Source of the DNA: Lolium rigidum
Lineage: Eukaryota > Streptophyta > Magnoliopsida > Poales > Poaceae
DNA: 64,000 bases
Assembly (NCBI RefSeq): GCF_022539505.1
Contig: NC_061508.1
Coordinates: 35,086,256-35,150,255 of the forward strand
Reading direction: 5' to 3'
This document shows, piece after piece, positions 11,405-23,400 of this stretch. Every line of letters starts with the position of its first letter. Positions within the stretch are counted from its first letter, which is position 1. The position numbers and the translations under genes were made by a program. The notes under the pieces are model-generated. The model was not told the DNA's origin, did not search any database, and saw only the letters and a program-made list of their open reading frames with translations.

Positions 11405-11508
11405 TATCTAGGGTTATCGAAAAAGGAGGACAATCACGTTTACAACAAACACAAATCAGGCGCATCGCCACCCCTACTTTCGAGGGTTTCTTCCGGGTAA
11501 GCATCATG

Positions 11509-11534
11509 CTGCCTAGATCTTGCGATCTAGGCAG
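11509..11534 (+). repeat. Perfect hairpin, 11-bp stem
   Basis: CTGCCTAGATC and its exact reverse complement are separated by TTGC. It lies downstream of the LTR TATA box and would be present in the element transcript. Confidence 0.85.
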
Positions 11535-11676
11535 TACGTGTTTATTCGTTATCTTGTGTTGCTCGTGCTGAAGCGTTGTTGATGGCGAGTAACACTATTT
11601 ATCATAGATGTTTTGGGGCTGGCATGGATGCTTTTCTTATGCATGCTTGCTTAGCTATGCTGCCCCACGATATCTA

Positions 11677-11710
11677 GCTGCCCTTACACCTACCTAGGTG
11701 TAAGGGCAGC
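11677..11710 (+). repeat. Perfect hairpin, 16-bp stem
   Basis: GCTGCCCTTACACCTA is followed by CC and its exact reverse complement. It could be a structured RNA element or a hairpin source in the LTR transcript. Confidence 0.88.
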
Positions 11711-12062
11711 ACCTTGCTTGTTCGTTATTTAGTAGATCCAATCTGTTATAGTTGCTCCTTGATTCTTCAAGGATTGGTTTAATATCTGTATGATTAGGCC
11801 TTGCAAACGTGTTGAACGATCCGGTAGCACGTAAGGTATGGTTTGTTAATCCTAAAAGGGATGTTCGGGAATTGGCTTAATGTTGGTTTTTAGGCCTCTT
11901 CTAGGGTTAGTTTTCCATTATCTTTCGTGTCTATTAGGCTCAACTACGCGCAGGATGTTCCGATCATGCGGTGAAAACCCTAAACTGTCGTAGATTGGTA
12001 TAGCTTTATATTGATCAAGCAGGAGCCCCATGTCATCGTTAACCCGACGTAAGCCATGGGGC

Positions 12063-12083
12063 GATCGGCTCTTTGAGCCGATC
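12063..12083 (+). repeat. Hairpin built from paired GATCGGCTC motifs
   Basis: GATCGGCTC, TTT, then GAGCCGATC. This is a 9-bp perfect stem made of the same ATCGGCT word that recurs through the internal region. Confidence 0.75.
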
Positions 12084-12619
12084 CACAGGGCAACCTGAGA
12101 GCCGATAGGGCTCGTATTTAATGTTTACGTGTCTGCCATGCAGGAAACTAATCGAAGCAATTCAACACCTTCCTGACCAGGTATAGGTCAGGTGGCACGC
12201 CCTTGCAACCGCTAGGACGTGTGCCGGAACATTTGCGGGACGACGTCGAGGGACCAGGGCCCCCTGCAGTCTTGGAAGCCTCCCGGCTCTTCGTGTTGCT
12301 TAACCACTGCTCGCCGGTGGGTTTTGGCAGGCAACACATACTCCATTTCTGAGCTTTTACAATAGTGGCAAATGGATCAATCATGGTATTAAACTATTTA
12401 ACCAGTTATTAGGAGTTGATTACATTGAAATAATAGATAAAAGAAGATGTAACTGATAGATCATTGCAGCAATTTCTGGCATGCCACAAAAGATATTATT
12501 TTAATTAACTAGCTAATTAAACAAAAGGAAAAAAAATACTAAGCCTGTTACGGCAAACAACAGTGTGACCGAACACATATGCACGTCCACCACACACGCC
12601 ACGGAATGTACTAACGTTT

Positions 12620-12655
12620 TCTAGGCGGCGCGGCGAAGCGCGCTTGACCATCTAG
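12620..12655 (+). mobile_element. Possible Helitron 3' terminus
   Basis: A GC-rich hairpin (GCGCG, GCGAAG loop, CGCGC) is followed by TTGACCAT and CTAG, with T next. This is the usual Helitron 3' end layout (hairpin about 10 bases before CTRR, inserted 5' of T). I could not find the matching 5' TC end, so only the terminus is called. Confidence 0.45.
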
Positions 12656-13013
12656 TAACCGTTTACGTCAGTTCACTTTCTCTAATTTATTGTCACCATT
12701 CAGCAAGGAGACTCCTCCACTTCGTATTCTAGTACTACATCCCACGCAGGCCATGATCATCTCTCCCTGTGCAGGCATGTCTCATCCCGCTCCTTACCAG
12801 CATCTTCCACACGAGGCCTGCAATGAAGTAGGCGACGAGCAGCACGCCATGACTCGAGCAGGAAGTTCACAATCGCGGCACATACCTATGATTTAGCTCC
12901 TTTAGAGAATAAATATTGGCCGGTGGCAACCATCTCCCGTTCCCCCTCGGGCAAGTCCCATGTTGCTTTGGTGGGTGGATTTGTTCGCACCATTGAGTGC
13001 TACTGAGTGTAAG

Positions 13014-13182
13014 CAGTGGTGGAGATAGAGCACAACAAACCAGGGTGCCAGGGGATGCCAAAGCTACCAAAATGCTTGTTCCTTAGGGTAGCACATATGG
13101 TGAAAATCAGCAATTTTACAAAGGAAGAACAATCTATCCGGTATCCAGTGCACCCTCCTAGCTATGATTGCATCCGCCACTG
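13014..13182. mobile_element. hAT-type MITE, 169 bp
   Basis: Ends CAGTGGTGGA and TCCGCCACTG are inverted repeats with one mismatch. Flanking 8-bp sequences AGTGTAAG (13006-13013) and AGTGTAAA (13183-13190) match at 7 of 8 positions, as expected for a hAT target duplication. The element is related to the one at 21627-22261. There is no coding capacity. Confidence 0.72.
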
Positions 13183-14498
13183 AGTGTAAATGTTTTTTGC
13201 AGTCAAACATGTCCACGTGTGGATACCACGTATATGATAAAATGTCTAATTCCACTCCCACAATTCCAGGTCCTCCTTCAGAGATTGAGTATTCCTCCAA
13301 ATGGTTATTCCAACCAGGTGTCTCCTTTCAGTACTTCATACCTCTGATTTATTAGAGTATTTGTTCTGTTTAATGCCTTTGTTCTTGCAATCGATCGGCT
13401 AACCAGGTTACTTTTTCAAATTTTGACCTAATGCTTTAGGCTGAGGGAGACGCTAAGAAACATTAAATTGCACACAGGTCCAGCATTTGAAATCCCCATA
13501 TTGTATCTCCTTGGTATTAGTTTCTGTCATGCTCTCCTTGATACTACTAATTCTTCTTAATAACCACCCCAAATCTTTTGATTGATTGTACACTAACTCT
13601 GTTGCATGTTTATATGTTCTCGATAGCCTATTCATGCTTTTGCTGCCTTGCTGGATTAATACTCTATTTTGGTTGTGTGCAGGCAATGAGAGATATAAGT
13701 AAGACCTCAAAAATTGATGTAAGTTTATTTTCAACCATTGTGTTTCTAGAAGCAGAAACAGTGAGACGAAAAGACAAGATATAGAGACTGGTTTATCATC
13801 ACTTTTTGTGAACTTGGTCTCTTCCATCATACTTCTACATTCATACCGAATTATGTCTTTTCTGCATATTGTTGCTGGAAATCTTTTTGGCAGAACTTGC
13901 ACCAGGCACTGGACTTGCACAAGGAATAACATCTTATTTACATGCACTTGGGCGGGGCTATATCTTGATCATATCTTTTCAGTTCACTTGTTGATTCAAT
14001 CTTACCGTGGGAATTTGATATTTCATTTTGGTGTTATATGTTAACATTCGTCTCTCAGTGTGCAGGTTAGTAGACAACGTATTAGTTACATGCTTCATGA
14101 AATGGAAAACATGGTGGCAAGATAAAATACTCCCAAAATAAACATAGCTTTTGTGCAAAATTGTTTGATTCCTACAAATTTCCGCAACAATGTGCAGAGT
14201 ATCTTCTAGTATGTACCAATTTCACACTCCAGGTCATGAATATCCCTCTGTATACGTAGAACACAAACTGAGATTCTGGCAATAAATAATAGTTAACGGA
14301 CAAAAGGTCAAAAATGGACTTTTCCCATATTATACTAGTGGTAAACAAGGCCGGTGTATCTCTCGTAAATCTCGTTTGCACAATAGTAGCAGAGGAATTT
14401 CTCCGCATCCTACTACTTGTAATATACACACGCTCACGCACACATGCATTAGACTGCTTCGTAGGCGTGCACTAGATAGCTTCGTAGCAACACACTGC
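13183..14498. other. Intergenic region downstream of the PDR gene
   Basis: AT-rich sequence with no convincing ORF, RNA gene or transposon ends that I can identify. Part of it (from 14498 leftwards) must be the 3' UTR and polyadenylation region of the minus-strand transporter gene. The site itself is not obvious. Confidence 0.4.
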
Positions 14499-17400
14499 CT
14501 AACGTTTCTGGAAGTTCAAGGCCTTGATGGAATAGCCGAACACGAAGAAGAAGGCGACGATGTAGGCGAAGTGGCCTAGCACAATGTAGCCGAGGAAATC
14601 GTGTCGTATTCCCAGATAGTCGTCCAGAAATTGCTTCACCAAAACCGGTTCCCCACCGGGGACCTTAAGAGTACCCCCGTTCTCGCCAAACTGTGATGCG
14701 ACGACGCCGTAGATGGTCCAGGACACCGGGTTGAGCCAATAGTACCACCTCCACCAGATTGGTATCATCTACAACAATTCATCACAACAATCGTTAATCG
14801 ATGAAGTTGGACACGCAACCTGGTTAATCTAAGGTTAATTTGTTTACCGTCCTGACGACAAGGAATCCAGCAAACAGGTTCCAAAGAGGTAACGCAAAGG
14901 ATACCAGTATGCTTGCGAGCATCGCGGATGGGGTAAGTGCCACCAACATCATGCCAAACAATGTGAAGTAGTTGAAGCTTGAGATAATGAAGAACAGGAA
15001 GTAGAAGAACTTGCCAGCTTTCCAATCATATCCAATCATCGGATAGATGACGAGTGTGTATAGACATCCCTGAGCGATGTTGTGGATGATCTCCACGCTT
15101 GTCTGCACAAATCACACAACGCTGAGAATGGATTTTCCCATATCTAAAATGATTAGCAAACCACCGCATTAAAACTACACAAGCAAAATGTTTACCTGAG
15201 CTAATGCATAGGATAATGGAGAATACATGCCCGCCGCATTTTCACGGTAGAAAACAGTTCGCTCAATTGCCACAACAGGTTGAACCGTGAAGCAATTAGC
15301 AGCCCCAAGAAAGAAGAGAGCAGCATAAGTGGCTCCAAGTAGATTGAACAAATCTTGCTGTGAATCTCTGCCCACACACACACAAAAATATTAGTGCCCC
15401 CATATAAGAGCTAATGTATCATCTTTGAACAACATTGCTCTCAACTATAGCAAGAAAATGGGATCATACAGTTTTGTTCCTTTTTGCCAGAACACCGTGC
15501 CAAATACAAGACCATAGAGCAAAGTCATAAGATAGCGCATGGCGTTGTGGGGTGGATTCTTCCAGTAAGAGTTGTATTGCTTCCAGAAGTTTGCAACACA
15601 CTGGTTGTAGAAGTTCTGAGAATATTTTGTAGGAAATGAGAGATCCTCATAGCCTGGCGGGGGAATGCTTAATTCCTTAATAAGTTCTTGGTTTTTCCTG
15701 GACAAATTTAAGAAACAGGAACTTAGAGTAGAGAGTATAAGTGAAAACAATTGCATTTTTTGCGCTTGTTTCAGATCAATATGTATTTGTTTAATGGAAA
15801 TGTAGCAGCTGCTTAAAAATGTCAGAGTTACTTTCAGTAACTTAGGTACTCACCTATAAAGAGCGGAATTAGCATAAATTTCAGCAAAATTTACTTCCAA
15901 GCGAGCCTCGGCTAGAGGGGAGCTAACTTCCAACATCCATGTTGCAGGATTATATCCTTCTGTGATCTTTTCAATACCTGGAATTGCCTGCAATGCAATG
16001 TCAGACCCATCGGAGTTTAAGACATGTTTGATCTTTGATGGATTTTCTGAGCCCAGTGATCATATTTTGTAAGCATGTGTTCAACTCAGAATAAGTGAAA
16101 CCCTGGCTACCCCCAAATCGAAACATGTAAGCAAAGTAACTCACCTCAAAATATTCAACCAGCTTATGAGAGTGGCGACCAAGATCGCCAGCATAAATAA
16201 CCTGCCCTCCTCTTTTCAAAAGTAGAAGCTACAAAAGGAGCCAGTTGTGAGTTATTCACATTTCTAGAACTAAAGTAGTTATAACAAAATAATATATGGA
16301 GATAAAGAGAGACAAATAGAAATAGAGAGAGGAGAGTACCTCATCAAAAGACTCGAATATATCGATGCTGGGTTGATGGATTGTGCAAACCACAGTACGC
16401 CCAGTGTTGACTGTATTTCGCACCACCCTCATGACAATCGCTGCTGCCCTAGCATCAAGACCAGAAGTTGGCTCATCCATGAATATGATTGAAGGATTTG
16501 ATACCAGCTCCACAGCAATTGTCAATCTCTTCCTTTGTTCAGTCGATAACCCGTCAACTCCAGGGAGACCAACCATAGCATTACGCAACACATCAAGCTC
16601 TACAAGGGCCATGACTTCCTCCACAAACATCTGTGTGGGTGCAGATTTATTTCTTTAATCAGAAACAATTACAGATTGAACCTTCAAAAATATATAGCAC
16701 TGTATCTTTACTAGTCTGAAGATGGCTTGAATAAATACCTTTCTCGTTTTGTCATCGACATCTGATGAAAGACGCAGCCAGGCTGAGAAGAGAATGGACT
16801 CATATACAGTAACGTTTGGTGAATGGATATCATTCTGTTCACAATAGCCACTAATGCGGGCAAAAGTTTCTTGTTTTTTAGGGTGACCAGAGAGGGTGAT
16901 ACTTCCTTCAATAGACCCGCTAGTTTTCCTTCCTGCCAGGACATCCATTAGAGTGGTCTTTCCAGCTCCACTCATGCCAACTAATGCTGTCAGAACACCT
17001 GGCCTGAAAGCACCACTGATATCAGTGAGCAACTGGAGACGACTTTCCGCAAATCCTTGCTCCTTCATTTCCTGAAACACAAGATGACAAATCTTATTAC
17101 TAGACCTAAAATAAAAATTACCACATCGGCACATAAGTTTATCATACAAGTGAAAAACTTATGTCCTGACACAATATGTGTGATGAGGAAAGTAGGTAGG
17201 CTTACCGCAGGCATGTCCACATAATAGTTTACATGGTTGAAAGAAAGTGAAAGAGGCTGGAAAGGCAAGACAAATCCTGACTGAGTTGGCCTATTTGTGG
17301 ATCCGTTAGTACCTACAGAAACTTCAAGTGCAAACAATGGCTGATTATTCTTATTAAGGCATCAATCGGCTTGATATGACATGAACTTAAGAATATTATG

Positions 17401-20400
17401 AATGCTGCAATAGTCTAACATAGATACTTAAAGAAGATCTAACCCATGGGTACTGAAGATGCCATAGTAGATGATGCATTGGCCTCTGACTCGTTCTCTT
17501 TGTCTGAAACTAGTGTGTTTGAGTTGCCACTTGCTGGAAGAGAAAATATTATATGTAGTGTAAGTACCTCGCTTTTGATGCCATCAGATGATAATGTCAG
17601 CAAAAATAAAATAATGGTACTCACGACTCAAGTACGTAAGGGCTAAAATGTATAAGATGTTGAACAAGATTGTGAATGCTATAATGGCTCCTATGGAGAG
17701 CCAGAAGCCCCCGTCAGTAGTAAAAAGTCCTTTCGATTTAAGAAGAGCCTTGCCTACTGTTGGTGCATCAATAGAAGTGTCGGTGTTTGGCTGTAATGAC
17801 ATTGAAAGACTTACATTAGAAGACATTGTCAACTTTACAACACTAGGATATAATGGTGTCTAAGTTCAGAGAAACTAAAACAAGAAAATACACTGTCCTT
17901 AGAAAAAACTTACAGTGGCCCACCTACTGGCAAGGAATTCATTGACAGATATTGCATTTTGACTGTACAACAGAGGAGATGACCAGTAAGCCCATATCCA
18001 CCATGGTCTGATGTCACCTGTCCATATTAAATTTAGGGAGGGAGAAGGTTAGCAAATGAGGTGCAGATAACCGATTTATCATGCCTAGCTAGCTAGATAT
18101 AAATGATTTTTTCATGATAGAATGCTTACCTCTAGGGATAAGAAATCCTCCAAATATGAAAATAACAAGGATCACAAACAACCCGAAAGTATTGGCCACA
18201 ACCATTGATTTCAAAACAGCACCCAGAAATCGGAACAAAGCCATTGCCATTTGGTGAGTAGCGAAGAAAGCTAAAAGCTGACGAAAGAACCTACAATGAG
18301 CAGGTATATTAATACTGGTTTTATCAATTTGAAATATTAAAAATGCAAACGGCTAAGTGGGCACAAGGATTATACGCGGACGCTTACCTTCCTGCCGCAG
18401 GCGCAAAGCCCATCACATAGTATGTGAGGGCGACCCATACCCCAGCCTCCATAAGCGAAACAGGAATTTTTAAGATGATATTTGCCAGTCCCCAGGTCCA
18501 TGCAGGGAAGAACAAGAGATCCCTTTGTTTGTAGAATGTAGGAAGCATTTTTATGGTTAGCTGTAGCTCAGCAAACCCATTGAACAAGATGGTGATTAAG
18601 TTGAAAGTCAGGGCTCCAAAGAATTTGGTACCGTCAGAAAACTGCCCACTGGGCATCTTTATTCTAAGGAACACAGTCATGGCCATGAGCCCAAGGATGA
18701 TCAACTGGGAGACTTTGAAGATGTAGATGAACGAGTTGCGCTTCATCAACAACAGCTCTCTCGAAATCACTGCCTTGAGTGACTCCTTGCTGGATAGGCC
18801 ATACTTCTTGGTGGTCAACGCGGCAGGATGGGTTTTAGACTTTTCGAAAGGGATTTGCATCTCCTTGAGCATCTCCTGGCCTACATGGAATGACTTAAAA
18901 AGCTCAGCAAACTCCGGGACTGACACAGGACGATATTGTTCCTGTTCACGGTACCAGTATTGTTGTTGGTCTTTTTTGGAAGTGACCTCTTGAAGGAAGT
19001 CAGCGACTCCTTTCCTGGCAGGGCACCGAAAACCAGAAGCCTCAAAGAATTCCAAGATGCTCTCACGTGGCCCATGGTACACTATGTATCCATCTGATAG
19101 AAGAATAATATCATCAAACAAGTTGTATGTCTCAGGTGGTGGCTGTAGGAGGGAGATCATCACGGTCTCATTCATCACATGGACCAATTGCTTCACGTAC
19201 TTTACAATCTGAAACGTGCTAGAGCTATCCAAACCAGTAGAGATTTCATCCATGAACAAAGCCCTTGCGGGTCCTGTTAACATTTCCCCTGGCATAAAAA
19301 GTAAAAAAAACAGATAAGCATAACAAATACAAATTCCTTTTTCCACAATGAATTGAGCGGTCGAGTTTATTTTGTATAGTTGTGTCATGTGTGTGCATAC
19401 CAGTTGTGACACGTTTCTTTTGCCCACCAGAAATCCCTCTGATCATATCATCACCGATCAAGGTGTCAGCACAAATATCAAGCCCAAGGACCTGAAAGCG
19501 AGGGTGTTGTTAGACTCTTGTTTTGTTACAGATTTATGTGTAATGAATAGAACAGTTAAAATCTCACCTTGAGAGTAAGATCTGTTACAATATTGCTCTC
19601 ATGCCCCTGCACAGCAGTAACTTTCATGTATGCGTCGATGTCAGGGTCCGGCATTATGCCCGCGTTGCGCTCCCTCTTAGCGAGCTCTGTGAGCATGTTG
19701 TATCTGGCACCGACGCCCAAGCAGCGCCTGGAAAAATCCAGTGTCTCTCGCACGGTCATCTCCGCATTGTGCAGGTCGTACTGACTGACGTACGCGCTGG
19801 TCCTCTCGGGGTAGAACTCCGAGAACATGTGGCCACAATACGTAATGTTGCCAGATACCTGCGACATGAAAGAGATAGTGATCATTTTTATGCATGCTTC
19901 CATAAAGAAAAGCAGGAAAAAGAATAATAAGCATTAAAAAAACAGACGAGATAAAACCTTGAGGCTTTTATCAAGCTTGCCGGTAAGCGCTCTCATAAGG
20001 GTGCTCTTTCCTGAAGAAGGAGGTCCAAGAAGAAGAGTCATCCTGAAAAATAACATGCATGTCGAATACTTACTTTTTCAGGTTTTTATACATTTCTAGC
20101 AAATTGATAACAAAAGTAACGAGTTAATTTCCTTGCATGAATGTTTAGATACTGGAAAAAGGTTTTGGGGCACCCCTGGACTATGCAAAAACACTTGGAA
20201 CAAACTGATACTGGTTGATGATGCATGAGAGGCATGTGACAGAGATAACATGCCTGCTGGCTGCTGCCACCAGCTGCAGAATAATCGTAAAGAATGAAGC
20301 ATTAGTAGTTACCTGGATGGTTTGAGGATGCCGTTGACGTTCTGGAGTATGTTGATGGTTTTCTTGTTGGATGAGGCAAGCCGCCCAATAAGACTCTGCA

Positions 20401-23400
20401 TTGCGGTCATGAGACGCACTGTGTTAGCAACTCGTAATATTCAGCGCAACCCTGATTATACTTCTATACCCACAAGTAATGCAGATCGGTGCAGCACATA
20501 AAAAATGTGCATCAATAGTAGGAACAAACAAAGAAGATGCAGCACGGTACTAGTTGGTGATCAAAGTGAGAAGCGCCTCTGCTATGTTTGGGCTGGCGCT
20601 TACGCTGTTTGTTTGGCCTGGCCTCTTAGAGACGTTTCATCCAACACGTCCAAGGCAAGAAGGTGCCGTCGTGCCGTTTGACGCAGGAAATAAAGCTGGC
20701 CTGCTCTGCCGTGGAGGACCGATTTGTCTTCCAGCCGCTGAACATCTATCCCTTGTTCTCCCCTCTTCAGGCGACGCACAAAACTTGCTCAACTCCGTAG
20801 GAAGTCCTCCTCCACCGAGGGCCTCTGCGTTTTGGTGGAATCATCTCACGCGTGAAGCAAGCCTTGCAGACGCAAGCACACGCTTTTGTATCTTAAGAGG
20901 CATTTCGTCAAACACCTACAAGGTGGAATCATCTCACGTTGCTTGGAGTGGGCGAACTGATGTGGGATCCAGACATGCTGTTCTCCCGTGAACTGATGGA
21001 CCAATGTCACGGCTTGTGTTCGCCCGCTTGTTATCCGCCCCCTCCCTGCCTGTGGCTGCCACCGCCACCGCCGGGGAGGAACCTGAGCAGACCAAAACGT
21101 GGCCGTTGGCAGCTTCATCCCGTAGGAAATTCTCCTCCGCTGATCGGCCGGTGATGGGAAGGAGTCGCGCATGGTGTGGTATGCGTTGGTCTCGGCAGAA
21201 GTTGGGAGGAGGAAGAGGAAGCAGAGCTGCTTTGGTATCCCCGACACGGAAAAGAAAAGAAAGGAAAACAAGCCCTACTCCTGAATAATAAAGGTGACCA
21301 GGTAAAGTACACGTGAGATGAAAAAAAGTGTTTCAGAAATTTAGTTAAAATCAACAAGGGCAACTCTAGGCGTCCCTCGTCTAATATGGCAGCCAAAAAA
21401 ACAGTCATCCTCCATGCTGTCCTATCAAGATCCCGCGTTCAGAACAAACCACAACGTGAATTTTGTGTTTCCCCTCCACTTTTTGAAAACTCATTCCTAC
21501 CGTAACCAATTAAACCAAAAGAGCATATCATTTTCATGTCAAAAAAAGAGCATATCCTTTTGGACCTCAGCTTCTCAATATTTACAACAAAAATACCATC
21601 CTACTACAGAATCAAGTCATACCAAGCAGTGGTGGAGCTTTAAAGAAAACGATGGGCGGGCCACCCTAAAAGGAGAGCACATTTTATTATTCTTAATCAT
21701 ACCACTTCACAAGAAATTAATTATTACTCAATTTTTTCTGCTCTTATTGGTTACAAAATCAGCAGATAAGGACATATACTCCAAGATAAATCACCAGTAT
21801 CTATCAAATTGCTAACTAGGATATTGGGGAAACAAAGAAAACTAATTGGACATGGAGATTAGAGATGATGAGGGGCTCAATTCGGTGGCTGGCTGCAGTT
21901 CCTAGCGCAACACTACCTGGCTGCTGGACCTCCGGTCGGTGCCTCGTGTCCGTGTCTACAGTGAGTGAGTGCCCCTGCTCCCATGACTATGGAGGTGCTG
22001 CTGCTTGCTAGGCCACTGCCCTTCCCGATCACCCTATTCTTGTGCCTAAATCTAAATGCAGAGTCCTATCGAGCGCCGCTCCATGGCTCTGCGAATAGAC
22101 GCGGAATGAATGTGGGAGACGGACGAATCGTGGGAGATAAATGAATCGTGTTGCCATGGGAATAATTGCTAGTGGGCTGGGCCATTCCTACATATCCATT
22201 TTTTCTGAAAATTCCTAGGCGGGCCACGTCCCAGTTTGGCCCTAACGTAGCTCCGCTAGTGATACCAAGTATCCTATATAACTAAGAAGTTCATCTCCAC
22301 TAACCTATTTCTCTCAACATGCAGCTATGCCACCTCATCAACATGCCACATCAGCAAAGACATGCAAGCCTCCCACATGCACCATATAGTTTTGCTTATC
22401 TTCTGAAAAAAACCTCAAAGCTCTGGTTACACAACATATGACACTTCATTTTCTTATCTGGAAGAGTCTAAAATTCACCAGCGGACGTATCCTCTCCTCT
22501 ACAGACTGCTCCATTACATTCTCAACCATTCATTTCCATCTCCTCTAGCATGGCACTAACGACAGCGGATGTAAAATTCATTGATGGACTCAATCTTTTC
22601 TCTTCATCTCCTGCTGTCCTGCATGCAAGACTAACCGATGGAGACATTATATCGGCTACTCTGGCCTTTATAGTGAGGCTGCTCGACTCCCGTCCTGACC
22701 ATAGTTGGGTGGCCACTCCTATATAAATCTCTCCTACCCTGGTCCCTGGCGATCTATCTGATTCTTCTTTCCTACAGTTTGTTTAAAATCTCAGTCTCCA
22801 CGATGAGCTAATTTTGATTCATCAGCTTTGGCCTCAGGAAGCTAACATCCTAGAGATCAGTCCGTGTCAGTTTCTGCTCGACACCTCTCACGGCTCATTG
22901 GTGGCGCAAGCCCATGTGGTCTTGGGGAGCGCTGCCGGCGGATCAGAGTGCATGTTCATGAATATGCTTCTTGGGCATGTAGACGCTGAGTTGCAGTTCT
23001 TCCTTGCTGGGAGAGTCTGAGCATGGAGCGGACTCTGCCGCAGTGCTATAGTCGTCACTTTTTTTTTGAAGCTGATCAGTGGGTTTCCCTACTGTGTTTA
23101 TTTATTAAATTTTCAAAGTGTATAGCAGTTACAACAAAAGAAGTTGCTAGAGATTAGCAACAAAAGCTATCTACAGGCCCTAGCCAATCGTCACTTTATT
23201 CCCATGCGTGGCCGTGGTTTCTCTTGATGAGTTCTAATCAGAGATGTACCATGGTAGTTATTGTGTGCAATTGAAGCTATTCCTTGCCACTATCGCCTGA
23301 TAATGTTGTGATACTCAGTATACAACAGTGTAGATATTTTGAGCATATTGAGACTGTCCACTCTATGATTAATCCTGTTGTATTTCAGATGTTAGCAGTG

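Larger units (their letters stand above)
9124..12338 (+). mobile_element. LTR retrotransposon with TGTGTT/AACACA ends, 3' part
   Basis: Internal region (9124-11170), a G-rich purine tract and a complete LTR (11171-12338) of a plus-strand element. The left part is missing, probably because the Tat-type element inserted at 9123/9124. The internal region has no gag-pol similarity that I can see and is rich in AGCCGAT/ATCGGCT motifs. It carries an acidic ORF on the opposite strand. A second copy of the same family, in reverse orientation, occupies 62137-64000. With no pol visible, it is probably non-autonomous. Confidence 0.75.
11171..12338 (+). repeat. 3' LTR of TGTGTT element
   Basis: 1168 bases, beginning TGTGTTATCACC and ending GGCAACACA, so the ends form the inverted pair TGTGTT/AACACA. 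A TATA-like box (CTATAAATATG) lies near 11394. The first 200 bases recur in reverse orientation at 62137-62331. Three strong hairpins lie in the downstream half. Only this one LTR of the element is in the window, so insertion age cannot be read from LTR divergence. Confidence 0.8.
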
